IMG/VR virus record: IMGVR_UViG_3300048592_001404
Location: 1-64,000 of that record
Length of the DNA: 64,000 bases
Source of the DNA: a virus
Strand: one strand, 5' to 3'
Below the pieces are notes generated by a model. The model did not search any database. It saw only the letters and a list, made by a program, of their open reading frames with translations, and was not told the DNA's origin. The translations under genes were made by a program, and so were the position numbers. How positions within the stretch are numbered: the first letter of the stretch is position 1; every line of letters starts with the position of its first letter. Shown in pieces: positions 7,587-15,198 of the stretch.

Positions 7587-8594
7587 TTACGTGTCGGACG
7601 AGGCACCCGACCCCGGCTGCTTCAGGCTGAGCTGCGTAATGAAGCCCCCGCCCCGCGAATAGCTGTGGGTGACACTTTCGATGCGGTAAGCACCATCGAT
7701 GCCAGGCCGCGCGCCCGTCACGATGCAGAGTCCATCCGGAATGGCGGAAGTGTCGCCCTCGATGGTGACGCTGCCCTCGCCGGCATCGCGCTCCGAGGTC
7801 GCCCTGTCGGAGGCGGTCTGCTGCATCGCCTCATCCTCATCCGGCTTTGCATATCTGTGATCGTGCCGGGCCTCGACACTGAGCGCGGTGTCCTCCTCCG
7901 CTTCCTGCCATTCGGCCTTCGCAGAATCGTACCAGCGCGCCCGGACCTGTGAGTACTGCGCCCGCCCGAGCGAGGGCGAGATGTCCCAGCCGTGCAGGTT
8001 CCGGCCCCATGCGGCGACGACCGCCGCAGTGTAGCTGCCGCCGCGCTTCGACATGATGGCGCGTGTGCCGTGGATCCGGAAATTGCCGCCGATCTCGCGG
8101 GCAAGACGCTCGCCCATGTGGATGAAGCTCTCGTCGCGCATCTCGAAGTACTTGCGGGTGATCGAGGACAGAGAGGGATCGATCTCGACTTGCCCGACGC
8201 CCGCCGCCTTCCCGGCCTTGCTCAGGATGTCCCCGACGGTACTGTCATCGAAATGGCGCTGCTGGCCTTCCTTTGGCTTGCTTGTGGTGTCCATGCCCTT
8301 GGCGGATATCGACAGCGTGCGCCCGCTGCCGCGGGAGCCCGACGACCTGACCTCGTCCACGGTGCCGGCGAACACCACCCGTACCCCATCGCCCTCCCAG
8401 CCCAGCGCCACGATGACGGGTGCTCCGATCCGGGGCAGCACGATGCGGCCGTCCGTATCATCGATCTCGAGGGACGCCGTATCGGAGTGGGTGCCGACCT
8501 TGTCAGAAACTGAAAGCGAGATCAGCACCGGCATGAGCGTCGAGGTGATGTTGGAGCCCGCCACCGTGACCATGAACATTGCGCGTTTGGACAT
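7587..8594 (-). CDS. Tail protein D (P2 gpD, late control D family)
   Basis: This 335-aa protein matches the gpD family of contractile-tailed phages, which forms part of the baseplate hub. The N-terminal SVSDKVGTHSDTASLEIDD region and the YFEMRDESFIHMGERLAREI segment (about residues 160-180) are characteristic. The C-terminus ends in the usual THSYSRGGGF segment. It sits at the end of the U-X-D series, as in P2. Confidence 0.9.
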   Translation of the reverse strand: MSKRAMFMVTVAGSNITSTLMPVLISLSVSDKVGTHSDTASLEIDDTDGRIVLPRIGAPVIVALGWEGDGVRVVFAGTVDEVRSSGSRGSGRTLSISAKGMDTTSKPKEGQQRHFDDSTVGDILSKAGKAAGVGQVEIDPSLSSITRKYFEMRDESFIHMGERLAREIGGNFRIHGTRAIMSKRGGSYTAAVVAAWGRNLHGWDISPSLGRAQYSQVRARWYDSAKAEWQEAEEDTALSVEARHDHRYAKPDEDEAMQQTASDRATSERDAGEGSVTIEGDTSAIPDGLCIVTGARPGIDGAYRIESVTHSYSRGGGFITQLSLKQPGSGASSDT

Positions 8595-8600
8595 GAAGGA

Positions 8601-8822
8601 TCACCACAGCTTGATCTGTTCGAGAATTATCGGCTCGCGCGGCGTGGGCACCGGCAAGTCGAAGCTCGTGCCGACGGGTAGAAAGGCGCCAAGCTCCGCA
8701 AGACCCGGATTGATGTCGTGGATCTGCTCGACGAGGGCCGGCATGGGACGTTTGAACCGCCGCCACACGATGAGCGACACCGTGATGAACTCGCCCTCGA
8801 CCGTCACGGGCTCGACGATCAT
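8601..8822 (-). CDS. Tail protein X (P2 gpX)
   Basis: This 73-aa LysM-like protein contains the gpX signature: RFKRPMPALVEQIHDINPGL then GTSFDLPVP. P2 gpX is an essential small tail protein of the baseplate/tail region. It overlaps the gpU gene upstream by four bases and is followed at once by gpD, the standard order. Confidence 0.9.
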   Translation of the reverse strand: MIVEPVTVEGEFITVSLIVWRRFKRPMPALVEQIHDINPGLAELGAFLPVGTSFDLPVPTPREPIILEQIKLW

Positions 8823-9241
8823 GAAAACATCCCCGAAAACACCGAGAAGAAGGAACCGTTGGATGGCTTCGCCGAGCGCCGCACCGAGATGTCGACGTCA
8901 ATGACCCGGCCGATGCCTTCGGCGTCGAGATAGCTGGACCGCTCGCTGACCCTCTCGATCACCACCCAGCCCATCTGCGCGCCGTCGCCGCGCATGAGAT
9001 AGAGCGGCCTGCCCGCCGCCCGCGCCTGGTAGAGCTTCTTGAGATCGCCAAGGCCGCCGAAGCGGTGCGGAAAGATGCGGGCCTTGATCGACCAGCTTTC
9101 GGCTCCCTCGCCCACCCATTCGAGCGGCGGCCTGGCACCGAGCACCGGCTTTTCCACGAAGTTCGATTCGTGACCGTGGTCGTATTCCGTCGCGTTGAAC
9201 GGATAGACCTCGAAGCGGATGGGGCCCAGCGTCATCAGCAT
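8819..9241 (-). CDS. Tail protein U (P2 gpU)
   Basis: This 140-aa gpU-family tail protein acts in tail completion. Recognisable segments are LGPIRFEVYPFNATEYDH at the N-terminus and the middle ESWSIKARIFPHRFGGL. It overlaps the tape measure gene by one base and gpX by four, showing tight coupling. Confidence 0.9.
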   Translation of the reverse strand: MLMTLGPIRFEVYPFNATEYDHGHESNFVEKPVLGARPPLEWVGEGAESWSIKARIFPHRFGGLGDLKKLYQARAAGRPLYLMRGDGAQMGWVVIERVSERSSYLDAEGIGRVIDVDISVRRSAKPSNGSFFSVFSGMFS

Positions 9242-11628
9242 CAGGCGAACCTCAGCCCTGCATCGGCATAAACACCGCGGAAGGTCTCACGGACCTCGTC
9301 GCGCAGCACGCGGCGGATCTGCTGGACGACGTCATCTGGTTCGGTCCTGCCGTTGAAGGTCATGTTGAAGACAGGCGACACGGTGATTCCACCCGCCGGG
9401 AAAGAGCCAGCCCGGTTAACGTAGCCCGAGCGCCCCGCGGTGATGAGTTCGGGGCCTCGCTCGCCCACTAGGTAGCTGGCACCTCGGCTGACCGGGCCTC
9501 CGGCGGCGCGCTTCGTCAGGTCCTCGATGGGGCCGACGCCGTAGGGATCATTCGGATCGACGGCCGACTTGGTCCCCGCCCCGGCCCTACGCGGGTTAAC
9601 GGCGGGCGTGGGCGTCCGGCCGGTGAACGACAGGGCGGAGCTGATGCTGCTCGCAATCCCGCTGGCCCAGTTGAGGATATCGTTGCCGATCGAGACGAGG
9701 CCGTCGAAGAAGGACTGCATGAACTGCCGCCCGATGTCGTAGAGACTGCCGAGGGAGGTGGCAATTCTGCCGGGGAGTTCCGCGAACCAGCGTATGACAT
9801 TGCCCACGGCAGTGCCTGCCGCCGCACCCCACTCCCGCCACGCCGCAGGCGAGATCTCGAAACTCACCTTCGACAACCAGCCGAACAGCGTACTGACGCC
9901 CGATATGACCGGGTCCAGCATCGGCCTGACCGGCCCGAGGGCCGCGGAGAAGGCCTGCCCGAAGGCGGAGAACATCTGCCCGATGCCCTGCCAGTTGTCA
10001 TGGATGAACTTGCCCGCCATGGCGATGCCGATGAGGATTGCGCCGACGCCGGTCAGCATGACCGCGCCGCGGAGCGCCACGGCGGCAGCGGTGACCAGCT
10101 TCATGGGGTTGAGCAGCCCCAGGAGTCCGGAGCCCAGCGTACCGAACACGGCCTTCAGCCCCCCGGCCGATCCCAGCATGGTGAGACCGAGGAGCGATCC
10201 CCGGAGGCTGGTGAGGCCTTTGCCCAGCATGGCGAGCGGAGCCGTGACGGCGACAGCCCGTAGTGCCGTCAGCGCGGCGGTGACGCCCCTGAGCCCGAAG
10301 GCCAGGGTGGCCAGCATGCCGCCCTTGCCCATCAGGCCGATGAAGGTCAGGCCCGCCAGCGCCGCCTTCAAAGCGACGAAACCCGCCGTGATGGCGACGA
10401 GCGCACCTGAGACGCCCGGGTACTGCGAGACGATGGCGGTCAGCATCTCGAGGACGGGCTTCAGCGCCCCGGCGATGCCGCCCAGCACAGGGATGAGGGC
10501 CGAACCAACACTGGTCTGGAAGTTCTGCAGTGCGATCTGGAACTGCTTGATCTGCTCGACGCCGGTCTGCATCATGCGTGAAAAATCCGCGCTGATGACG
10601 CCGTCGGCGCGGGCCGCCTCGTCGCGGAGCCGGATGTAATCCTCGAGCCCGGTCAGGAGCGGAATCAGGCCCTTCTGGACCTGGGCGTCGGAAAAGAGCT
10701 CACCCAGCCGCGACAGGTCGCCACCGATCGCCTGATTGATGGCGCGAAGCGAAGCCTCGAGAGGGTCCGTTCCATTGGCCTTTGCGTCCTTCAGCACCTT
10801 CTGGATGTCGATGCCCTTCTTGCGGAAGTTCTTGATGGCATCGTTGGAATTGATCTTCTGCAGGATGTTGTTGAAGTTGGTGGCGGCCTCGGAGGCATCG
10901 CCCGCACCCCGCCGCACGATCTGCAGGGCGGAAGCGATCTGCGCCAGTCCGTCGGCCCCGGTCATGCCCTTGGAACTGGCGAGGGCCGTGATCGACGGCA
11001 GATACTGCGCCATATCGCGCAGCTCGAAGCCGCCCGCCTTGCCGGCCGCCGCCATGATGTCGAAAGAACGGCCCAGGTTCTCGGCCGCGACGCCAAGATT
11101 GGACATCGCGGCGAAACCCGCCTTCGACAGATCCTCGAGGCTCGCCCCCGTGGCGGTGGCCGCCTGCGCGATGGAGGGCATGGCCTTCGTCGCCCGCTCG
11201 ACATCTAGGCCCATGCCGACCAGGAAGTCCTGTGCCTTCACGATGTCTGTGGCGAACTGGTTCATCTGCGAGGATGTCCGCTTCGCGGCCTCGCCGATGA
11301 CCGCCATCTGCTCCGCGGTGAGATCTCCCTTGGCGCCGATCTCGGCAAGCGCCCGGTCGAATTCGTGGGCGGCCTGCACAGGCGCGCTGAAGGCGCTCTT
11401 CAGGACATAGAGCGTCCCCACCGCGTCCAGCATGCGCCCGCGCGCCGCGTCGAGCGCGCGATTGTTGCGCGTGATGGCGGCATCCAGCCGGTCGGACATG
11501 GTGATGGGCGCCGCGGTGGCGTCACGCACCGTCCGCGTCAGCCCGCGCAGGCTGTTCGCCACGCCCCGCGCCGGGCCCGAGACCCGGTCGAGCAGTTCGA
11601 CGATGAGCTGAGTGGTCTGGCTGGCCAT
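9241..11628 (-). CDS. Tail tape measure protein (P2 gpT type)
   Basis: This 795-aa tape measure protein sets tail length. The N-terminal 300 residues are helical and carry the TIGR01760 region (ERATKAMPSIAQAATATGAS). Hydrophobic stretches lie around residues 390-520, as in other tape measures. The C-terminus contains GASYLVGERGPELITAGRSG, a common tape measure ending. It follows the E/E' chaperone frame, with its GGAGG site placed inside the E' stop region. Confidence 0.9.
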   Translation of the reverse strand: MASQTTQLIVELLDRVSGPARGVANSLRGLTRTVRDATAAPITMSDRLDAAITRNNRALDAARGRMLDAVGTLYVLKSAFSAPVQAAHEFDRALAEIGAKGDLTAEQMAVIGEAAKRTSSQMNQFATDIVKAQDFLVGMGLDVERATKAMPSIAQAATATGASLEDLSKAGFAAMSNLGVAAENLGRSFDIMAAAGKAGGFELRDMAQYLPSITALASSKGMTGADGLAQIASALQIVRRGAGDASEAATNFNNILQKINSNDAIKNFRKKGIDIQKVLKDAKANGTDPLEASLRAINQAIGGDLSRLGELFSDAQVQKGLIPLLTGLEDYIRLRDEAARADGVISADFSRMMQTGVEQIKQFQIALQNFQTSVGSALIPVLGGIAGALKPVLEMLTAIVSQYPGVSGALVAITAGFVALKAALAGLTFIGLMGKGGMLATLAFGLRGVTAALTALRAVAVTAPLAMLGKGLTSLRGSLLGLTMLGSAGGLKAVFGTLGSGLLGLLNPMKLVTAAAVALRGAVMLTGVGAILIGIAMAGKFIHDNWQGIGQMFSAFGQAFSAALGPVRPMLDPVISGVSTLFGWLSKVSFEISPAAWREWGAAAGTAVGNVIRWFAELPGRIATSLGSLYDIGRQFMQSFFDGLVSIGNDILNWASGIASSISSALSFTGRTPTPAVNPRRAGAGTKSAVDPNDPYGVGPIEDLTKRAAGGPVSRGASYLVGERGPELITAGRSGYVNRAGSFPAGGITVSPVFNMTFNGRTEPDDVVQQIRRVLRDEVRETFRGVYADAGLRFA

Positions 11629-11631
11629 TCG

Positions 11632-12065
11632 TCAATTCCTCCCGGAACCGGCGATCCGCCGCGCCTCTGCATGCCAGAGCAGCAGCTCGTCCCAGTCCAT
11701 CCCGTCTAAGGCCGTCACCGGCGTGGAGAGCACATGCGCAATGTCCGCGACAATGCCGCGCCAGACGCTCACGTCGGGCCCCTGGGCAAAAAACCGCCCA
11801 GCACCTCCGAGATCGCCGCGAAATCGGCGGCATCCATCTCGTCCATGGCCTCCATGGGCAGATCGCAGAGCGCTGCCGCCATGGCGATGCCCTGGTCAAG
11901 CTCATTCGAGCCCGGCTCTCGCGCCTTCTCCATCGCCCGAAGGTCCCGAACCTTGGGACGGCGGATGGCGACTTCGGTGATCATGCGATCCTCGACCCTG
12001 ATTGGGCGAACGAGCTTCACGCGTGCGGGGTCATTCATGATGCGGTCTCCCTGTTCGCGGGTCAT
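11632..12065 (-). CDS. Tail assembly chaperone gpE-E', made by -1 frameshift
   Basis: The zero frame (gpE) ends at 11769. A slip of -1 at TTTTTTG (11787-11793) lets ribosomes continue in the other frame to a TGA at 11632-11634. The frame-shifted part contains MDWDELLLWHAEARRIAG, the characteristic gpE' C-terminus of P2-like phages. The same kind of slippery site is established for P2 gene E. The long product is expected to bind the tape measure during tail assembly. The join is deduced from sequence alone. Confidence 0.85.
11769..12065 (-). CDS. Tail assembly protein gpE (unshifted product)
   Basis: This 98-aa protein is the P2 gpE-family chaperone. It begins MTREQGDRIMNDPARVKL and contains the family pattern AIRRPKVRDLRAMEKA and DEMDAADFAAISEVLGGFLP. 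It overlaps the tail tube gene by one base (ATGA). The slippery site lies eight codons before its stop, so most ribosomes should make this short form. Confidence 0.9.
   Translation of the reverse strand: MTREQGDRIMNDPARVKLVRPIRVEDRMITEVAIRRPKVRDLRAMEKAREPGSNELDQGIAMAAALCDLPMEAMDEMDAADFAAISEVLGGFLPRGPT
11787..11793 (-). promoter_or_regulatory. Programmed -1 frameshift site TTTTTTG
   Basis: The heptamer T TTT TTG lies in the correct phase within gpE (GGT TTT TTG CCC). It is the sequence class used in P2 gene E. Moving to -1 opens an uninterrupted frame encoding the conserved gpE' tail. Confidence 0.85.
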
Positions 12066-12595
12066 CAGCGCTGGACGCGCAGGATGCGGCGCTCGTCATC
12101 ATTCTGCGAGACGCCGTCCAGCCGCCAATCAGAGGAGAAGAAGTCCCAGAACAGCTTTTCCTTCTCGTTGAACCAGAGCTCGTAGTGCATCACCTCGTTG
12201 ATGGCGTATTCGTGCCCCTGCAGCTCGCCGCGCTGGAAGGCGTCGGGCTCGATCTTGCCGAGCCGTCCCTCGATGATGGCCTTGGACTCGATTGCAATGC
12301 CGGTTCGCTTGTCACGGATCACGCCATAGGCTGTGAACACCTTCTGGCGCGACGAGCCGAGGCCGAACTGGGTGAGGAGATCCGGGTCCCAGCCATTGAG
12401 CTTGAAGGTCGGCTCCAGCTTCTGGATGCCGACCGCCACCTCGATCTGCACCCGGGAGCCGCCGGCGTGATGGTCCTGGTACATCTCCTGCAGCGTGGGC
12501 AGCTTGAGCTCGGCCAACGTCAGGTGTTTCGAGGCGGTGGGGTCGTGATCGCCGGCGAACAGGTTTGCCGCCTCCATGACATGGATGGTGCTCAT
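12065..12595 (-). CDS. Major tail tube protein (P2 gpFII)
   Basis: This 176-aa protein is the inner tube of the contractile tail. It matches the FII family in length and pattern: LAELKLPTLQEMYQDHHAGG near residue 30 and HEYAINEVMHYELWFNEKE near residue 130. It follows the sheath gene, as in P2. Confidence 0.9.
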   Translation of the reverse strand: MSTIHVMEAANLFAGDHDPTASKHLTLAELKLPTLQEMYQDHHAGGSRVQIEVAVGIQKLEPTFKLNGWDPDLLTQFGLGSSRQKVFTAYGVIRDKRTGIAIESKAIIEGRLGKIEPDAFQRGELQGHEYAINEVMHYELWFNEKEKLFWDFFSSDWRLDGVSQNDDERRILRVQR

Positions 12596-12621
12596 GGGAA
12601 TTCCTCCTTGTTGTGTGGCGA

Positions 12622-13869
12622 TCAGCCGGTGACCGCGTCGACCTGGGCAAGCAGGTCGTCGAGCAGCGCGTCGAGCGCGGGGCGGTAGCGGGCGGACTGG
12701 ATACCCAGATACCTGAGCACCGGCGCCTCCTCGGCGGCGAAGTTGACCGTGAACCTGCCCTGCCGCAGCTCTTCCGGCGAGTTCTGGTCGCGGGTGAACT
12801 TGACCTCGTAACCGAGGATGTCGCCGTCGGCCTTCAGGTCGCGCATGGCGAAGCCCATGGTGTTGAGCACCGCCTGGATGGTCTGGCCGGTGAGATTGAA
12901 ACGCCCGAGATAGAATCGGAGCGTCCGCAGGAACATCAGGTGGATGTAATCGCGCCCGCGGGTGACATTATAGAAGCGCCAGAGATCGTCCTCGCCCGCA
13001 TTGTCGGTGCCGACATAGACAAAGCCGCCGGAGGCGATGGCCGTCTCGACGCCGAGTTCGCCCCTGAGAAGGACACCCACATTATTCGAAAGAAGCCGCT
13101 GGCCTTCCGTCGCGCCATCGGTCAGCGAGAAATTGATCGGCCGCGAGGGTCCGACAATGCCGGCGACCGGCTGGTTCGCCCAGCTATGGAAGGGGCGTCC
13201 CTGCTTCTCGTGGTCGCGCCTGACGCCAATGCCAATGACGGCGGGGGACAGCGGCATCACCGCTACGTCGCTCCCGGCCATGACGCGGACGGCAGGATCG
13301 ACCGGGATCAGGCGACTTGAGGAAATCGTCTCGCGCCAATCGATGGCGGCCTGTTCCGTGGTGGCGGGCCCGTCCACCACGGCATGGGCGAGAAGCTTGT
13401 TGCAGATGGCAGGCAACGCTGCGCACACCGCATTGGCATCGGTGCCCGTCCGCTGGCTGGTAAATCCCGGCGCACACAACAGCCTCGGAATGACGCCGAG
13501 CAGCGGCCCCGCCTGCACGAAGGCCTCGAGGCCGGTGGAGATCCAATCGCCCACGACGTTGGCAATGGTCTCGGCAACGGTCTCCCCCTCCTCCACACGC
13601 ACCACCACGACCTTGGCCGCGACCTGGAACTCGCCGAGCTGGGAATTGATCAGGGTCAGCGCGTCCGAGATGGTGCCCTCCGTTCCGAGCGCCGTCCGCT
13701 TCGCCGTATCGTCGGAATAGAGGAACACCGGCGTATCGAGCGGAAACACCGCCGGATCGGCTTCGGGTGCGGTGCCGATGAGCCCCACCACCGACATGTC
13801 GCTGTAGACGGCGGGACGCGGCTCGTTGTCGATCCGTGTGATCGAAATGCCAAAGGTTGGATCGGACAT
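12622..13869 (-). CDS. Tail sheath protein (P2 gpFI)
   Basis: This 415-aa contractile sheath protein begins MSDPTFGISITRIDNEPRP, with a GGAGA site upstream that supports this start over an in-frame one 18 codons earlier. The C-terminal portion contains the sheath signature TRGRDYIHLMFLRTLRFYLG and the closing EELRQGRFTVNFAAEEAPVL segment. Contraction of this layer drives DNA injection. Confidence 0.92.
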   Translation of the reverse strand: MSDPTFGISITRIDNEPRPAVYSDMSVVGLIGTAPEADPAVFPLDTPVFLYSDDTAKRTALGTEGTISDALTLINSQLGEFQVAAKVVVVRVEEGETVAETIANVVGDWISTGLEAFVQAGPLLGVIPRLLCAPGFTSQRTGTDANAVCAALPAICNKLLAHAVVDGPATTEQAAIDWRETISSSRLIPVDPAVRVMAGSDVAVMPLSPAVIGIGVRRDHEKQGRPFHSWANQPVAGIVGPSRPINFSLTDGATEGQRLLSNNVGVLLRGELGVETAIASGGFVYVGTDNAGEDDLWRFYNVTRGRDYIHLMFLRTLRFYLGRFNLTGQTIQAVLNTMGFAMRDLKADGDILGYEVKFTRDQNSPEELRQGRFTVNFAAEEAPVLRYLGIQSARYRPALDALLDDLLAQVDAVTG

Positions 13870-13964
13870 GCGATGTCTCCATTGCAGAAAGCCCGCCGCA
13901 TGGAGATTCCATGCTGCGAGCACTGATGAACTGGGATCGGGTCAGGAATGGCGATGAGCGAGGA

Positions 13965-14198
13965 TCAGAAATCGATCTCGGGCGTGGTGATGGCGAGTTC
14001 GGCCTTCTCGCCGGACTGCAGGAGGACTTCGAGGACGAGAAACTTGTTCGCGCCCGAAGCCGGCGTACCGTAGAATCGTACCGAACGGACCCATCCCCCG
14101 GCGCCGTCATCAACGATGCCAGTCACCTCAATGTCCTTCACGCCGCCGATGGAGAGCTTCTGCGACACCTGCACGATGAGCGACTGCGTCATGTTCAT
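13965..14198 (-). CDS. Small hypothetical phage protein
   Basis: This 77-aa beta-rich protein begins MNMTQSLIVQVSQKLSIGG. Its function is not recognised. It sits between the fibre-like gene and the sheath gene, where P2 would have fibre chaperone G, but it has no resemblance to gpG that I can see. Confidence 0.6.
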   Translation of the reverse strand: MNMTQSLIVQVSQKLSIGGVKDIEVTGIVDDGAGGWVRSVRFYGTPASGANKFLVLEVLLQSGEKAELAITTPEIDF

Positions 14199-14220
14199 TC
14201 CTCGCCTTGTCTACGGGGAT

Positions 14221-15009
14221 TCAGTAGCTGCCGCCGTCGGCGAGGCCATTGAGCGTCGCCTGAAGGTTGGATATCTGAGAGATCGTATGGCCGTGCGTGC
14301 CATCCGCCTTTGCGGCGAGCGTGGACACGAGCCCGGCAATGTCGGACATGCCGAGCACAACCACACCGGTCCTGCCGTTGACTGATGAGACGGGACCGCT
14401 TGCGAGAACGGCTTCCGCCGTCGCAGCCGCCTCCGCCGCGTCCACAGCGGCCTGTTGAGCAAGTGTCAGGGTCTCCTGGACTGCCGTCGCGGCCTCGAGC
14501 ACCGCCACGCTGATGCCCGCCGTCGCCGAGATCACCCAATCATCGTGCGCGGCATCCCCAATGTTGCCGTTGACGAGAATGACCTCGAAGGCAAGCCCAC
14601 CATTGGTCCGGTCGAAGTCCTCGACGCAAAGAACGGCATAATCGTCCTGTGTCCCCTCCGCCCGCCGGGTGAGCAGCACATAGGGGGTCGGCGAGAAGAG
14701 ATCGCGCTGCGCCGGATCGGTGATGGCGAGCGTCGACTGCAGGCCGGTCGTGATCGTGAGCGAGGTTTCCGACGTGGCGACCAGGAAGCCGTTCTCGGAA
14801 ACGGCCTGAACCCTGGCGAGAAGAGGCCCGAGTACCTCGTTGACCCGGGTCAGGCCGAGGGCGACGAGACGGTCGGTATCGCCGGTGACCGAGGCCACCT
14901 CCTGCCCAAGCTGTCCGAAGGTCTCGGCGATCAGACGGAACCGCCGGTTGAAGAAGTCGCGGTCCAGCTCCTGTTGATCCCGGACACGAAGGTCCTCGAA
15001 CCTCAGCAT
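14221..15009 (-). CDS. Tail fibre-like protein
   Basis: This 262-aa protein has an N-terminal helical attachment region (DQQELDRDFFNRRFRLIAET), a long helical Ala-rich segment near residues 170-200, then GPVSSVNGRTGVVVLGMSDI and a collar repeat GTHGHTISQISNLQATLNGL. It ends ADGGSY, the same type of terminus as the short fibre proteins at 4273 and 5281. It is in the P2 fibre position between gpI/H-like genes and the sheath. Confidence 0.7.
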   Translation of the reverse strand: MLRFEDLRVRDQQELDRDFFNRRFRLIAETFGQLGQEVASVTGDTDRLVALGLTRVNEVLGPLLARVQAVSENGFLVATSETSLTITTGLQSTLAITDPAQRDLFSPTPYVLLTRRAEGTQDDYAVLCVEDFDRTNGGLAFEVILVNGNIGDAAHDDWVISATAGISVAVLEAATAVQETLTLAQQAAVDAAEAAATAEAVLASGPVSSVNGRTGVVVLGMSDIAGLVSTLAAKADGTHGHTISQISNLQATLNGLADGGSY

Positions 15010-15015
15010 TGCACC

Positions 15016-15186
15016 CTACTCCATGAGCATGGGATCGGCGGACGCAATGGCATCCGCCGCCGCTTCCCTGATCGCGTCGTGGACCGCTGCCTTGACCGTG
15101 TACCTGGACCCGGGATTGAAGTTCATGCCCGAGGCCGTGACGGGTCGATTGACCGTCAGGCGGTAATGCGTCGGATTCTTTGCCAT
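15016..15186 (-). CDS. Small phage protein, 56 aa
   Basis: This short gene starts ATGGCAAAGAATCCGACG at 15186 and ends TAG at 15016. The product begins MAKNPTHYRLTVNRPVTASG and ends ADPMLMEE-like acidic residues (DPMLME). A GAGGGAG site lies about 8 bases upstream, and the gene fits exactly between its two neighbours, leaving no other explanation for the gap. Its function is unknown. Confidence 0.65.
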   Translation of the reverse strand: MAKNPTHYRLTVNRPVTASGMNFNPGSRYTVKAAVHDAIREAAADAIASADPMLME

Positions 15187-15198
15187 GTGTCAGCTCCC

